Positions 1-5,706 of a DNA stretch of 9,666 nt are shown here, in pieces. Every line of letters begins with the position of its first letter. Within the stretch, counting starts at the first letter, position 1. The notes under the pieces are model-generated. The model made no database searches. It was not told the origin of the DNA and worked only from the letters and a program-made list of their open reading frames with translations. The stretch spans positions 1 through 9,666 of the forward strand of contig URVD01000051.1 in NCBI GenBank assembly GCA_900551195.1. Reading direction: 5' to 3'. The position numbers and the translations under genes are program-made. The DNA is from an uncultured Collinsella sp. GTDB taxonomy: Bacteria > Actinomycetota > Coriobacteriia > Coriobacteriales > Coriobacteriaceae.

Positions 1-562
1 GCTCGAGATCTTTGCCACCAACGAGGGCGGCATGAGCTTTCATGGCGGCTTGGTGGGCGGCATTATCGGCGGCATCATCGTGTGCCGCATGTATAAGCTC
101 GACGCATGGACTTTGGCAGACCTTGCCGTCATCGGCGCGCCGCTGGCCCTGTGCCTGGGGCGCTGTGCCAACTTCGTCAACGGCGAGCTGTGGGGTAAAC
201 CGACCGATCTACCCTGGGGTGTGGTCTTTGGCGGGACTGCGGGCGATATGCCGCGTCACCCCTCCCAGCTCTACGAGGCATTTCTTGAGGGCATCGTGCT
301 CTTTTGCATTCTGCAGGTGCTCAGCCGCAAAAAGCCGCTGCTGCCTCAGGGTACGTTTATGGGCGTGTTCGTGATGGGATACGGCATCGTCCGCTTCCTC
401 GTCGAGTTCGTGCGCGTGCCCGACGCCCAGCTTGGCTATCTGCTGGGCGGCGTCATCACGATGGGGCAGCTGCTGAGTCTTCCGCTCGTGATCGCCGGCC
501 TGGCGCTCATCATCTTCGCGCGACACCGCAACCGTCCCCAGCGCATCTACCTCGACGTCTAA
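1..562 (+). CDS. lgt: Prolipoprotein diacylglyceryl transferase Lgt, 5'-truncated by window edge
   Basis: Lgt moves the diacylglyceryl group of phosphatidylglycerol onto the lipobox cysteine of preprolipoproteins in the cytoplasmic membrane, the first step of lipoprotein maturation. The open frame runs in from the left edge (first full codon at base 2), so the ATG at 32 is internal; 186 residues remain and the N-terminal part is missing. Recognisable family motifs are GGMSFHGG (positions 9-16 of the visible part), whose His matches E. coli H103; the Lgt signature LGRCANFVNGELWG (52-65), with the Arg, Asn and Glu equivalent to E. coli R143, N146 and E151; PRHPSQLYE (84-92); and GYGIVRFLVEF, with Tyr, Arg and Glu matching E. 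coli Y235, R239 and E243. Several hydrophobic segments fit the polytopic fold. The stop codon TAA at 560-562 is shared with a hairpin repeat that starts there. Family identity is very secure; residue numbering is from memory of the E. coli protein. Confidence 0.96.
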   Translation, partial: LEIFATNEGGMSFHGGLVGGIIGGIIVCRMYKLDAWTLADLAVIGAPLALCLGRCANFVNGELWGKPTDLPWGVVFGGTAGDMPRHPSQLYEAFLEGIVLFCILQVLSRKKPLLPQGTFMGVFVMGYGIVRFLVEFVRVPDAQLGYLLGGVITMGQLLSLPLVIAGLALIIFARHRNRPQRIYLDV

Positions 563-597
563 CCACCACAAAGGGGACAGGCACCTTTGTGGTGGTT
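561..597 (+). repeat. REP-like hairpin element R1, fused to the lgt stop codon
   Basis: The sequence shows a perfect 14-bp inverted repeat: AACCACCACAAAGG at 561-574 and its exact complement at 584-597, around a 9-base loop GGACAGGCA. The first two bases are the last two of the lgt TAA stop. There is only a TT after the stem, so a classical intrinsic terminator is not obvious, although the hairpin could slow polymerase or protect the mRNA 3' end. The core (AAAGGGGACAGG) recurs in R2 and, as GGGGTCAGG, in R3, which makes this a member of a dispersed extragenic repeat family and not a gene-specific structure. From memory, similar GGGGACAG-type repeats are common between Coriobacteriia genes. 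Confidence 0.8.
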
Positions 598-620
598 TGC
601 TGGGCAACAATGACAGAACC

Positions 621-677
621 GTAACGTTTTCCCAGATAAAACCTGCCAAAATAAACCTGTCCCTTTTTGGTGGGTTT
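621..677 (-). repeat. REP-like hairpin element R2, inverted relative to R1
   Basis: Read on the - strand this begins AACCCACCAAAAAGGGACAG and continues into a segment almost identical to the element after asp23 (R4, 5501-5552). The 24 bases at 633-656 are identical to 5519-5542 on the opposite strand, and a further 10 of 11 bases beyond them also match. On the + strand, 640-651 pairs with 665-676 (12 pairs, two of them G-U) around a 13-base loop. It lies directly upstream of the DUF6020 gene, so it would be in the 5' leader if that gene is transcribed from lgt. No coding function is apparent. Confidence 0.75.
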
Positions 678-697
678 CTAGAAAGGCTCTTTGGACT

Positions 698-2881
698 GTG
701 AAGGATTCCGACCTCTCCACAACGGCTGCGCGCGACGCTGCCCGCATCGTCTGGTTTAAGCGCTACCCCGCCAAGCAGACGCTCATCGCATTTCTGCTCG
801 CGCTGTTGGCGACCACGGCGTTTTCCATCGATCCCGCCCCGGTGTCGAGCAACGCAGTCTTGGCGATTGACCCCAAAGCCTCGGGCATGCTGTACGTGTG
901 CTACGAGGTGCTCCTCTCGTTTGCCGGCCATACCGACGCGGTCATGCTGCTTGCGCTTGCCTGCCTGCTCACGCTGCCGTTTCGCTACGTGTTCTTTGGC
1001 CGTGGCGACACCTGGCGTCCGTCGATCATTCTGCCGTCGCTGTTCTTCGCCATCTGCATGGTGTTCGGCCGCAGCTACGACCTCACCGACTCGGCCGAGA
1101 TTGTTCTTGGCGACAAGGCCCGCATCACCTGCGCCTGGATTGGCGGCGCGGGCTGGATGCTCCTAGCGATCGTGGCCTTCTATCTGGCTTTTGAGTGTCT
1201 AGATTGGCTGAGCTCTCGGCGCATCCCGTTTTCCGAGGCGCACTTTGGCCGTATATGGCGTGTGGCTCACGCCGTGCTCTCGGTCCATCCCTTTGCCGGG
1301 CCCTTCCTGGTGCTTATGATCGCCTGGGCGCCCACGCTCATCGCTTCGCTGCCCGGCCTTTTTATGGGTGATACGGGTGCGCAGATTCGCCAGTGGTTCA
1401 ACTATCCCAACGGCACGAGCGACTACCTGCGCCTACTCAACCCCAACGTGCTGCTCAACGGGCATCATCCCGTAGTGCACACGGCCATTATCGGCTCGTG
1501 CGTTCAACTGGGGCTTTCGCTGTTCAACAGCGCTAACGCGGGCCTCATCATCTATACCTGCGCTCAGTTTGTCATCACGGCTGCCTGCATGGCCTATTCC
1601 ATCTCGTCGCTGCGCAAACTGGGCGTGAGTCTGCCGGTCCGCGGCGTGATCTTGCTGTTCTTTGTGTTTATGCCCATGTTCTCCAACTACGCGGCCCTGC
1701 TTACCAAAGACGTGCTGTTTGCCGACGCATTTTTGGTGCTGCTGGTACAGACCGTCAAGCTCGTCGCATGTGGCCTGCCCCGTCGTGATGCCAATGTCGA
1801 GCGAGCGGGCGAGAAAGCCCCCGTGCTCTTTGCGCGCCACGACTGGCTGTTGCTTGCGCTGGCTGCCATGGGTTCCACGTTTTTGCGCAATGGAGGCCTG
1901 GTGTTTCCCCTGGCGGCATGCGTAATCGCGGCGGCGTTTTGCGCATGGGATGTACATGTCGCTCGTCGTGCGGCTAAGCAGACGGGCACCGCGGTCTCAT
2001 GCGCCACACCGCGCTTCCGCTGGGTTGGCGTCCTCGCGGTACTCGCGCTCTGCCTTGCCTCTAATATGTACTTCACCAAGGTCTTTATGCCGGAGCACGA
2101 TATCACGCCTGGTTCCAAGCGCGAAATCCTCTCGATTCCGTTCCAACAGACGGCTCGTTTCGTCCAAAAGCACGACGGCCTCAACTCGGGCGTCAACCCT
2201 ACGGTTAAGGAGGACGGCACTATCGTGGAGGCACCCTGCGACGGTTTGGTGACCGACGAGGAGCGCGTCGTGATCGATCGCGTGCTCAAGTACGAGAACC
2301 TGGGCCGCCGCTACAACCCCGACAAGTCCGATGCCGTCAAGAACTGCTTTAACGAGTACGCCTCGCAGGAGGACATCAAGGCCTATTTTGAGGTCTGGGC
2401 GCAGATGTTCAAAAAGGATCCCGAGTGCTATATCTCGGCGCTCATCAATAACTACTACGGCTACTTTTATCCGAGTGCCCGCGATGCCTGGGTCTACAGC
2501 ACGGCGCGTAGTGCCGAGATCATGGCGCGTCCCGACAACCTCAAGTACTTCGACTTCCATCCGGTTGACAGCAACGTGGTGCGCTGGTGCGACCACCTGA
2601 TCAATCTGTACCGTGTGGCGGTGCAGCGCATCCCGTTTATTTCGCTCACCATGAGCTCGGCCACCTATGTGTGGATTATGATCGCCGTGGTGGTCTACCT
2701 GCTGCGTCGTCATTCATGGCGTGCGCTGGCGATCTGGGTGCCGCTGTTGGGCGTGCTCGCCGTGTGCCTGATTGGTCCGTGCAACGGCTCGACCTACATG
2801 CGCTACCTGTATCCGGTCATCGCCTGCATGCCCTTCGCCATCGGCGCCACCGTCACCCGCAGTGACTTCCTCTGGTCCTAA
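698..2881 (+). CDS. DUF6020-type polytopic membrane protein, GT-C glycosyltransferase-like
   Basis: A 727-residue integral membrane protein with about a dozen hydrophobic segments, starting near residues 27-43, 80-97, 108-123, 143-166 and 196-214. A large hydrophilic, probably extracytoplasmic domain lies near 458-645, followed by three more membrane segments. Motifs recalled from the DUF6020 family are GDTGAQ (224-229) after the fifth helix, NGHHP (254-258), LLTKDVLFAD (around K337-D338) and IPFQQTAR early in the soluble domain. An acidic residue in the first large outer loop, many helices and an outer C-terminal domain resemble GT-C transferases that use lipid-linked sugars, so a role in cell-surface glycan or lipid modification is inferred, not shown. 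The GTG start at 698 is chosen because GAAAGG (681-686) lies 11 bases upstream and no better start is seen. Hairpin repeats flank both ends. Substrate unknown. Confidence 0.8.
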   Translation: MKDSDLSTTAARDAARIVWFKRYPAKQTLIAFLLALLATTAFSIDPAPVSSNAVLAIDPKASGMLYVCYEVLLSFAGHTDAVMLLALACLLTLPFRYVFFGRGDTWRPSIILPSLFFAICMVFGRSYDLTDSAEIVLGDKARITCAWIGGAGWMLLAIVAFYLAFECLDWLSSRRIPFSEAHFGRIWRVAHAVLSVHPFAGPFLVLMIAWAPTLIASLPGLFMGDTGAQIRQWFNYPNGTSDYLRLLNPNVLLNGHHPVVHTAIIGSCVQLGLSLFNSANAGLIIYTCAQFVITAACMAYSISSLRKLGVSLPVRGVILLFFVFMPMFSNYAALLTKDVLFADAFLVLLVQTVKLVACGLPRRDANVERAGEKAPVLFARHDWLLLALAAMGSTFLRNGGLVFPLAACVIAAAFCAWDVHVARRAAKQTGTAVSCATPRFRWVGVLAVLALCLASNMYFTKVFMPEHDITPGSKREILSIPFQQTARFVQKHDGLNSGVNPTVKEDGTIVEAPCDGLVTDEERVVIDRVLKYENLGRRYNPDKSDAVKNCFNEYASQEDIKAYFEVWAQMFKKDPECYISALINNYYGYFYPSARDAWVYSTARSAEIMARPDNLKYFDFHPVDSNVVRWCDHLINLYRVAVQRIPFISLTMSSATYVWIMIAVVVYLLRRHSWRALAIWVPLLGVLAVCLIGPCNGSTYMRYLYPVIACMPFAIGATVTRSDFLWS

Positions 2882-2920
2882 CCTGGTGCATTGGGGTCAG
2901 GTTTCTTTGCTGCACCAAAG
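2881..2920 (+). repeat. REP-like element R3 (degenerate), directly after the DUF6020 stop codon
   Basis: TGGTGCA (2884-2890) pairs perfectly with TGCACCA (2911-2917). Between them is TTGGGGTCAGG, which resembles the GGGGACAGG core of R1. The element begins at the TAA stop (2879-2881), giving the same TAACC junction seen at R1 and R4. A further stretch at 2940-2964 (TTCATTTTGG, then GGTTTATCTTGCAGG) resembles the right half of R4 with small gaps, so the whole 2881-2964 region may be a diverged copy. Membership of the same family is an inference from this partial similarity; there is no T-run for termination. Confidence 0.45.
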
Positions 2921-3048
2921 GGGCCATCATCACGACGCCTTCATTTTGGGGTTTATCTTGCAGGCCAGTAGGTATATCATAACGACGTTTGTTTATATTG
3001 CCCGAGCATCTGCGCTGGGCTTTAGGTCGAAACCGATAGGAGACACGT

Positions 3049-3855
3049 ATGTCCGGACACTCTAAGTGGGCCACAACCAAGCATCGTAAGGGCGCGCAGG
3101 ACGCCAAGCGTTCCGCCCTCTTCTCCAAGCTGAGCCGCAACATCACCGTTGCTGCCCGTCTCGGCGGTGACCCGCTGCCCGAGAACAACGCCAGCCTCGC
3201 CGCTGCCGTTGCTAAGGCCAAGGCTCAGTCCATGCCCAAGGACAAGATCAAGTCCGCTATCGACAAGGCCTTTGGTTCGGGTGCCGATGCCGCCGTCTAC
3301 GAGAACATCGTGTACGAGGGCTATGGTCCTGCCGGCGTTGCCGTCTATGTTGACTGCCTGACCGACAACCGCAACCGTACTGCCGCCGATGTCCGTTCCG
3401 CCTTCTCCCACGCTGGTGGCAACTTGGGCACCTCCGGCTCCGTCGCCTTCCAGTTTGAGCGCAAGGGCCAGATCGTCGTCGCCAAGGAGATCCTGGACGA
3501 GAACGCCAAGAAGGAGACCATGATCGCCAACGGTGCTGCCGGTGACGAGGATGAGTTCATGATGGCCATCGCCGAGGCCGGTGGCGAGGACTACGAGGAC
3601 GCCGGCGAGGAGTGGATCGTCTGGACCGCTGCTAACGACGTCATGGCTGTCTCCAAGGCACTCGAGGAGCAGGGCGTCCAGGTCAAGGGTTCCGAGACCA
3701 CCATGGTTCCGACCACCCCGACCGAGGTCTCCGGTACCGACGCCAAGAAGGTTCAGCGCCTCATCGACCGTCTCGAGGAGCTCGACGACGTCCAGGACGT
3801 CTACAGCACCATGGACATGACCGACGAGGTCATCGCTGCCCTCGAGGAGGAGTAG
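3049..3855 (+). CDS. yebC: YebC/PmpR (TACO1) family protein
   Basis: This 268-residue protein begins with the diagnostic SGHSKWATTKHRKGAQDAKR (2-21) and contains IVYEGYGPAGVAVYVDCLTDNRNRT in pieces around 87-111, FSHAGGNLGTSGSVAF (119-134) and LDDVQDVYSTMDM (245-257). All three domains of the family are present, and the length is slightly above the roughly 240-250 residues usual in the family. YebC proteins were long annotated as transcriptional regulators. The mitochondrial relative TACO1 and recent bacterial work point to a ribosome-associated role in translating difficult, notably proline-rich, stretches. The acidic insertion near 163-190 accounts for part of the extra length. The ATG is preceded by AGGAGA at 3038-3043 with a 5-base gap. 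The gene seems to be its own unit, ending in the terminator at 3925-3966. Family certain; molecular role in this organism unproven. Confidence 0.97.
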   Translation: MSGHSKWATTKHRKGAQDAKRSALFSKLSRNITVAARLGGDPLPENNASLAAAVAKAKAQSMPKDKIKSAIDKAFGSGADAAVYENIVYEGYGPAGVAVYVDCLTDNRNRTAADVRSAFSHAGGNLGTSGSVAFQFERKGQIVVAKEILDENAKKETMIANGAAGDEDEFMMAIAEAGGEDYEDAGEEWIVWTAANDVMAVSKALEEQGVQVKGSETTMVPTTPTEVSGTDAKKVQRLIDRLEELDDVQDVYSTMDMTDEVIAALEEE

Positions 3856-3859
3856 CGCC

Positions 3860-3879
3860 TGCACGGGTTAAGCCGTGCA
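3860..3879 (+). other. Small hairpin after yebC stop
   Basis: TGCACGG (3860-3866) pairs perfectly with CCGTGCA (3873-3879) across a 6-base loop, five bases after the yebC TAG. No run of T follows, so it is not a standard terminator. It may stabilise the transcript end or assist the stronger terminator 45 bases downstream. Function is inferred. Confidence 0.4.
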
Positions 3880-3924
3880 TATCTGGGCATAATGAAGCGA
3901 GCATGCAAGCCTCGTGGAATAGAT

Positions 3925-3966
3925 GAGCCGGATCCGCGTGCGTATGGCACCGGACCCGGCTCTTTT
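3925..3966 (+). terminator. Rho-independent terminator of yebC
   Basis: GAGCCGGATCCG (3925-3936) pairs with CGGACCCGGCTC (3951-3962) with one mismatch. The stem continues inward, past a single-base bulge at 3937, as GTGC (3938-3941) with GCAC (3947-3950), leaving a 5-base loop. TTTT follows at 3963-3966. The strong GC stem and immediate T-run mark an intrinsic terminator between yebC and the amaP operon. Confidence 0.85.
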
Positions 3967-3971
3967 ATAAT
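3966..3971 (+). promoter_or_regulatory. Candidate -10 box for the amaP-DUF2273-asp23 operon
   Basis: A perfect TATAAT hexamer sits 49 bases upstream of the amaP GTG and shares its first T with the T-run of the yebC terminator. No convincing -35 is seen 16-18 bases upstream, because that region is the terminator loop and stem. If real, the promoter may depend on an activator or an alternative sigma factor, or be weak. The position between a terminator and the first gene of an operon supports it. Confidence 0.45.
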
Positions 3972-4008
3972 GATGCGAATCGTTTTGCATTCTGTGGACC
4001 GAAACCTG

Positions 4009-4014
4009 AAGGGA
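4009..4014 (+). promoter_or_regulatory. Ribosome binding site fixing the amaP start at GTG 4021
   Basis: AAGGGA (extending to AAGGGAG) lies 6-7 bases before the GTG at 4021. The same frame is open back to an ATG at 3892, but that start would place 43 codons across the yebC terminator and the TATAAT box, and it has no comparable ribosome site. The GTG also puts the first membrane helix at the very N-terminus, as expected for AmaP. Confidence 0.7.
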
Positions 4015-4020
4015 GCGCGC

Positions 4021-4566
4021 GTGCGCGTACTCAAACGAGCCCTAGCGATCGTGTATCTTGCCGCCGCCATCGTGGCGCTGGGTACGCTTGTCTGCCAGTT
4101 CTGGGGACCGTATACGTATCGCTTTATGCTGCTATTGCGTGACACCATGCCTCGCGTCGTCGTTACGGTGTGCGCCGCCATCGTGGCGCTTGGCGTGCTC
4201 ATCGGTTTTTTCCGCTTGATGTTCGCGCGTCGCGAGCCGTCCTGCGTGCATCCGGCGGGGGAGCGCAATATCGAGGTCACGCTCGCAGCGCTTTCCTCGT
4301 GCGCCCGTGCTGCGGCTGAGCGCGACGACCGCGTGATGGTCGAGCATATCGATGCGCGCGTCCAGGGCTCCGACGAGTCGCACGTCCGTTTTAAGGTCGA
4401 CGCCATCGCACTCGTCGATCACGATGTGGCTTCCCTTGCAACCGCGATGCAGCAGCGTATCGAGGAGGCCTGCGACACCATGCTCGGTACGCCGGGCACG
4501 ACTGCGCGCGTTCGCTTTTTGCCGTCCAAGACTACCGTCCAGACCGTGGAGGTTTCCGGTGAGTGA
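4021..4566 (+). CDS. amaP: Alkaline shock response membrane anchor protein AmaP
   Basis: A 181-residue protein with two membrane helices (about 6-27 and 46-67) followed by a soluble domain (about 83-178) whose pattern of alternating strands and a long helix resembles the Asp23 fold itself. In Staphylococcus AmaP anchors Asp23 to the cytoplasmic membrane. Identification rests on this architecture plus position: it is the first of three genes, followed by DUF2273 and Asp23, a gene order recurrent in Bacillota and Coriobacteriia. Sequence motifs in AmaP are weak, so the name depends largely on context. Its end overlaps the next start by 8 bases (GTG 4559 within ...GGTGAGTGA), which implies translational coupling. 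It is probably transcribed from the region at 3966-3971. Confidence 0.82.
   Translation: MRVLKRALAIVYLAAAIVALGTLVCQFWGPYTYRFMLLLRDTMPRVVVTVCAAIVALGVLIGFFRLMFARREPSCVHPAGERNIEVTLAALSSCARAAAERDDRVMVEHIDARVQGSDESHVRFKVDAIALVDHDVASLATAMQQRIEEACDTMLGTPGTTARVRFLPSKTTVQTVEVSGE
4548..4552 (+). promoter_or_regulatory. Ribosome binding site fixing the DUF2273 start at GTG 4559
   Basis: GGAGG lies inside the 3' end of amaP, six bases before GTG 4559. The frame is open back to an ATG at 4352, but that stretch reads as Arg/Pro/Ser-rich out-of-frame peptide from amaP. The ribosome site and the 8-base overlap set the true start. Confidence 0.75.
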
Positions 4567-4936
4567 TACCAACCAAGACAAGACCGCCCGCACGCCGCGC
4601 CTGACGATCGATCAGAACGCTATGCCGGCAGGCGAGTCCGCCGACACCAAGCCCGAGGCCGGCGAGCAGCACGACAGCGCCGCCAACGACTTTGACGAGG
4701 CCATGGGTCTCATCAAAGGTACGGGCGCTGCTATCTGGAGCTACGCCGTGCGCCACCCCAACACTACGCTCGGCGCCGTGGCAGGCTTTATCCTCGCCGT
4801 GCTGGTACTTACGTTGGGCCTGTGGGACACGCTCGTCATCGCATTCTTTGTGCTGATCGGCGCCGTGATCGGCCAGATTCGCGACGGCGAGAACGGTATC
4901 GTTAACTTCTTCGGCCGTCTGTTTAGCGGCCGCTAA
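4559..4936 (+). CDS. DUF2273 family small membrane protein
   Basis: A 125-residue protein: a hydrophilic, Asp/Glu/Ala-rich N-terminal 50 residues, then a DUF2273 core from about 52. The core has HPNTTLGAVAGFILAVLV (66-83), TLGLWDTLVIAFFVLIGAVI (85-104) and a polar end, GQIRDGENGIVNFFGRLF. The G-x3-G hairpin of two closely spaced helices and the terminal I-x-R-x-L-F pattern are typical of DUF2273 proteins next to Asp23 and AmaP. The family's partner role in the Asp23 complex is inferred from its constant gene context; no enzymatic function is known. The family is usually under 90 residues, so the acidic N-terminal extension is longer than normal. The start is set by GGAGG at 4548-4552 and overlaps amaP. 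Confidence 0.88.
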   Translation: MSDTNQDKTARTPRLTIDQNAMPAGESADTKPEAGEQHDSAANDFDEAMGLIKGTGAAIWSYAVRHPNTTLGAVAGFILAVLVLTLGLWDTLVIAFFVLIGAVIGQIRDGENGIVNFFGRLFSGR

Positions 4937-4980
4937 TATGTATTCGACTGTCGCATCCGTGGCAGGCATAAGGAGGAACC

Positions 4981-5502
4981 ATGGCTTTTAACACGAAGGT
5001 CGATGTGGCCGATACCGAGCTCGAGACGAACGAGGCCGTCGCCGCCGAGGCGGAGGACGTAACGCTCGAGGACGAGGCGCTCGTCGAGGCGGAGTCCGAA
5101 GACGAGGCGGACGAGGATGACGAGGAGGCGGACGAGTCCGAGGACTCGCTGACCTATTCCAACGGCGTGATCGAGAAGATCGTTGCCATGGCCACCCGCG
5201 AGGTTCCGCACGTTCTGGGCATGAAGGGCAACCTCATGCACTTTGTGCAGGAGCAGTTTGGTGCCGAGAACCTGACCAAGGGCGTGACGGTCGAGGTCAC
5301 CGACGACAACCGCGTGGTTGTCAACATCTCGGTCATCATCGAGTACGGCGCCTATGCGCCTGCGATCTTTGACGACGTTAAGGCGCGCGTCACCGAGCGT
5401 CTTGCCGCGATGACCGGCCTTGAGGTGGCAGGCGTCAACCTGCGCATCGAGGATGTCATCACCCCCGAGGAGTACGAGCACCGTACCAGCCAGCACGAGT
5501 AA
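4981..5502 (+). CDS. asp23: Asp23/Gls24 family envelope stress response protein
   Basis: A 173-residue protein. Residues 58-163 form the Asp23 domain: LTYSNGVIEKIVAMATREVP (57-76), VLGMKG, VTVEVTDDNRVVVNISVIIE (102-121), IFDDVKARVTERLAAMTGLE and VAGVNLRIEDV (149-159). Asp23 is an abundant soluble protein held at the membrane by AmaP, and its loss provokes a cell-wall stress response in Staphylococcus. The first 56 residues here are an extension dominated by Asp and Glu from about residue 22, with no basic residues in the densest part. AAGGAGG (4970-4976) just before the ATG is the best ribosome site in the operon, which fits high expression. It is the last gene of the operon; its stop (5500-5502) runs directly into repeat R4 and then a terminator. 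Confidence 0.93.
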   Translation: MAFNTKVDVADTELETNEAVAAEAEDVTLEDEALVEAESEDEADEDDEEADESEDSLTYSNGVIEKIVAMATREVPHVLGMKGNLMHFVQEQFGAENLTKGVTVEVTDDNRVVVNISVIIEYGAYAPAIFDDVKARVTERLAAMTGLEVAGVNLRIEDVITPEEYEHRTSQHE

Positions 5503-5552
5503 CCTACCAAAAAGAGATGTTTATTTTGGCAGGTTTTATCTGCGAAAACGTT
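5501..5552 (+). repeat. REP-like hairpin element R4, fused to the asp23 stop codon
   Basis: AACCTACCAAAA (5501-5512) pairs with TTTTGGCAGGTT (5524-5535) with a single mismatch. The first two bases belong to the asp23 TAA stop. The right part (5519-5542) is identical over 24 bases to the reverse complement of 633-656 (R2), and the match resumes after one mismatch through GAAAACGTTA at 5552. The TTTT at 5534-5537 after the stem gives it some terminator character on the + strand. Confidence 0.78.
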
Positions 5553-5594
5553 AAACGGCCGACCGCGCAAGCAAAAGCGTGGCCGGCCGTTTTT
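5553..5594 (+). terminator. Rho-independent terminator of the amaP-DUF2273-asp23 operon
   Basis: AAACGGCCGACCGCGC (5553-5568) pairs with GCGTGGCCGGCCGTTT (5577-5592) across an 8-base loop AAGCAAAA. Of the 16 pairs, 14 are Watson-Crick, one is G-U and one is mismatched. A run of five T (5590-5594) completes the element. With A-rich left and T-rich right flanks it could work in both directions, but no gene converges from the right. Confidence 0.88.
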
Positions 5595-5635
5595 GTACGC
5601 ACCCGATGTAGTCATACCGCTCGTCTAACTAAGGG

Positions 5636-5666
5636 TTGCAATCCCCACGTTCCGCGTTACCCTAAT
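5636..5666 (+). promoter_or_regulatory. Weak candidate promoter for the YitT-family gene
   Basis: TTGCAA (5636-5641) resembles a -35 box and is followed by TACCCT (5658-5663, 16-base gap) or the overlapping CCTAAT (5661-5666, 19-base gap) as possible -10 boxes. Neither is close to consensus. A promoter is expected here because a strong terminator precedes and the YitT gene begins at 5707, but the exact boxes are uncertain. Confidence 0.25.
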
Positions 5667-5706
5667 GGGCGCATTGTTTCCAAATTGTTAACGAGGGGTT
5701 GCCGTA

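Noticed and set aside
209..931. 240-codon open frame on the - strand spanning lgt and the DUF6020 start
   Set aside because: It crosses two hairpin repeats and two real gene ends; composition is typical of antisense noise.
2952..2980. Possible yebC promoter (TTTATC, 17 bases, TATCAT)
   Set aside because: The -10 is fair but the -35 is poor, and the region overlaps a probable degenerate repeat; too weak to list.
3022..3864. 280-codon open frame on the - strand opposite yebC
   Set aside because: It is Leu/Gly/Asp-rich antisense translation forced by the GC-rich codon bias of yebC, has no recognisable domain, and covers the yebC ribosome site.
3892..4020. N-terminal extension of AmaP from ATG 3892
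   Set aside because: It would cross the yebC terminator and a TATAAT box and lacks a ribosome site; GTG 4021 is preceded by AAGGGAG.
4352..4558. N-terminal extension of the DUF2273 protein from ATG 4352
   Set aside because: The stretch lies wholly inside amaP in another frame and reads as low-complexity Arg/Pro/Ser; GTG 4559 has GGAGG at the right distance.
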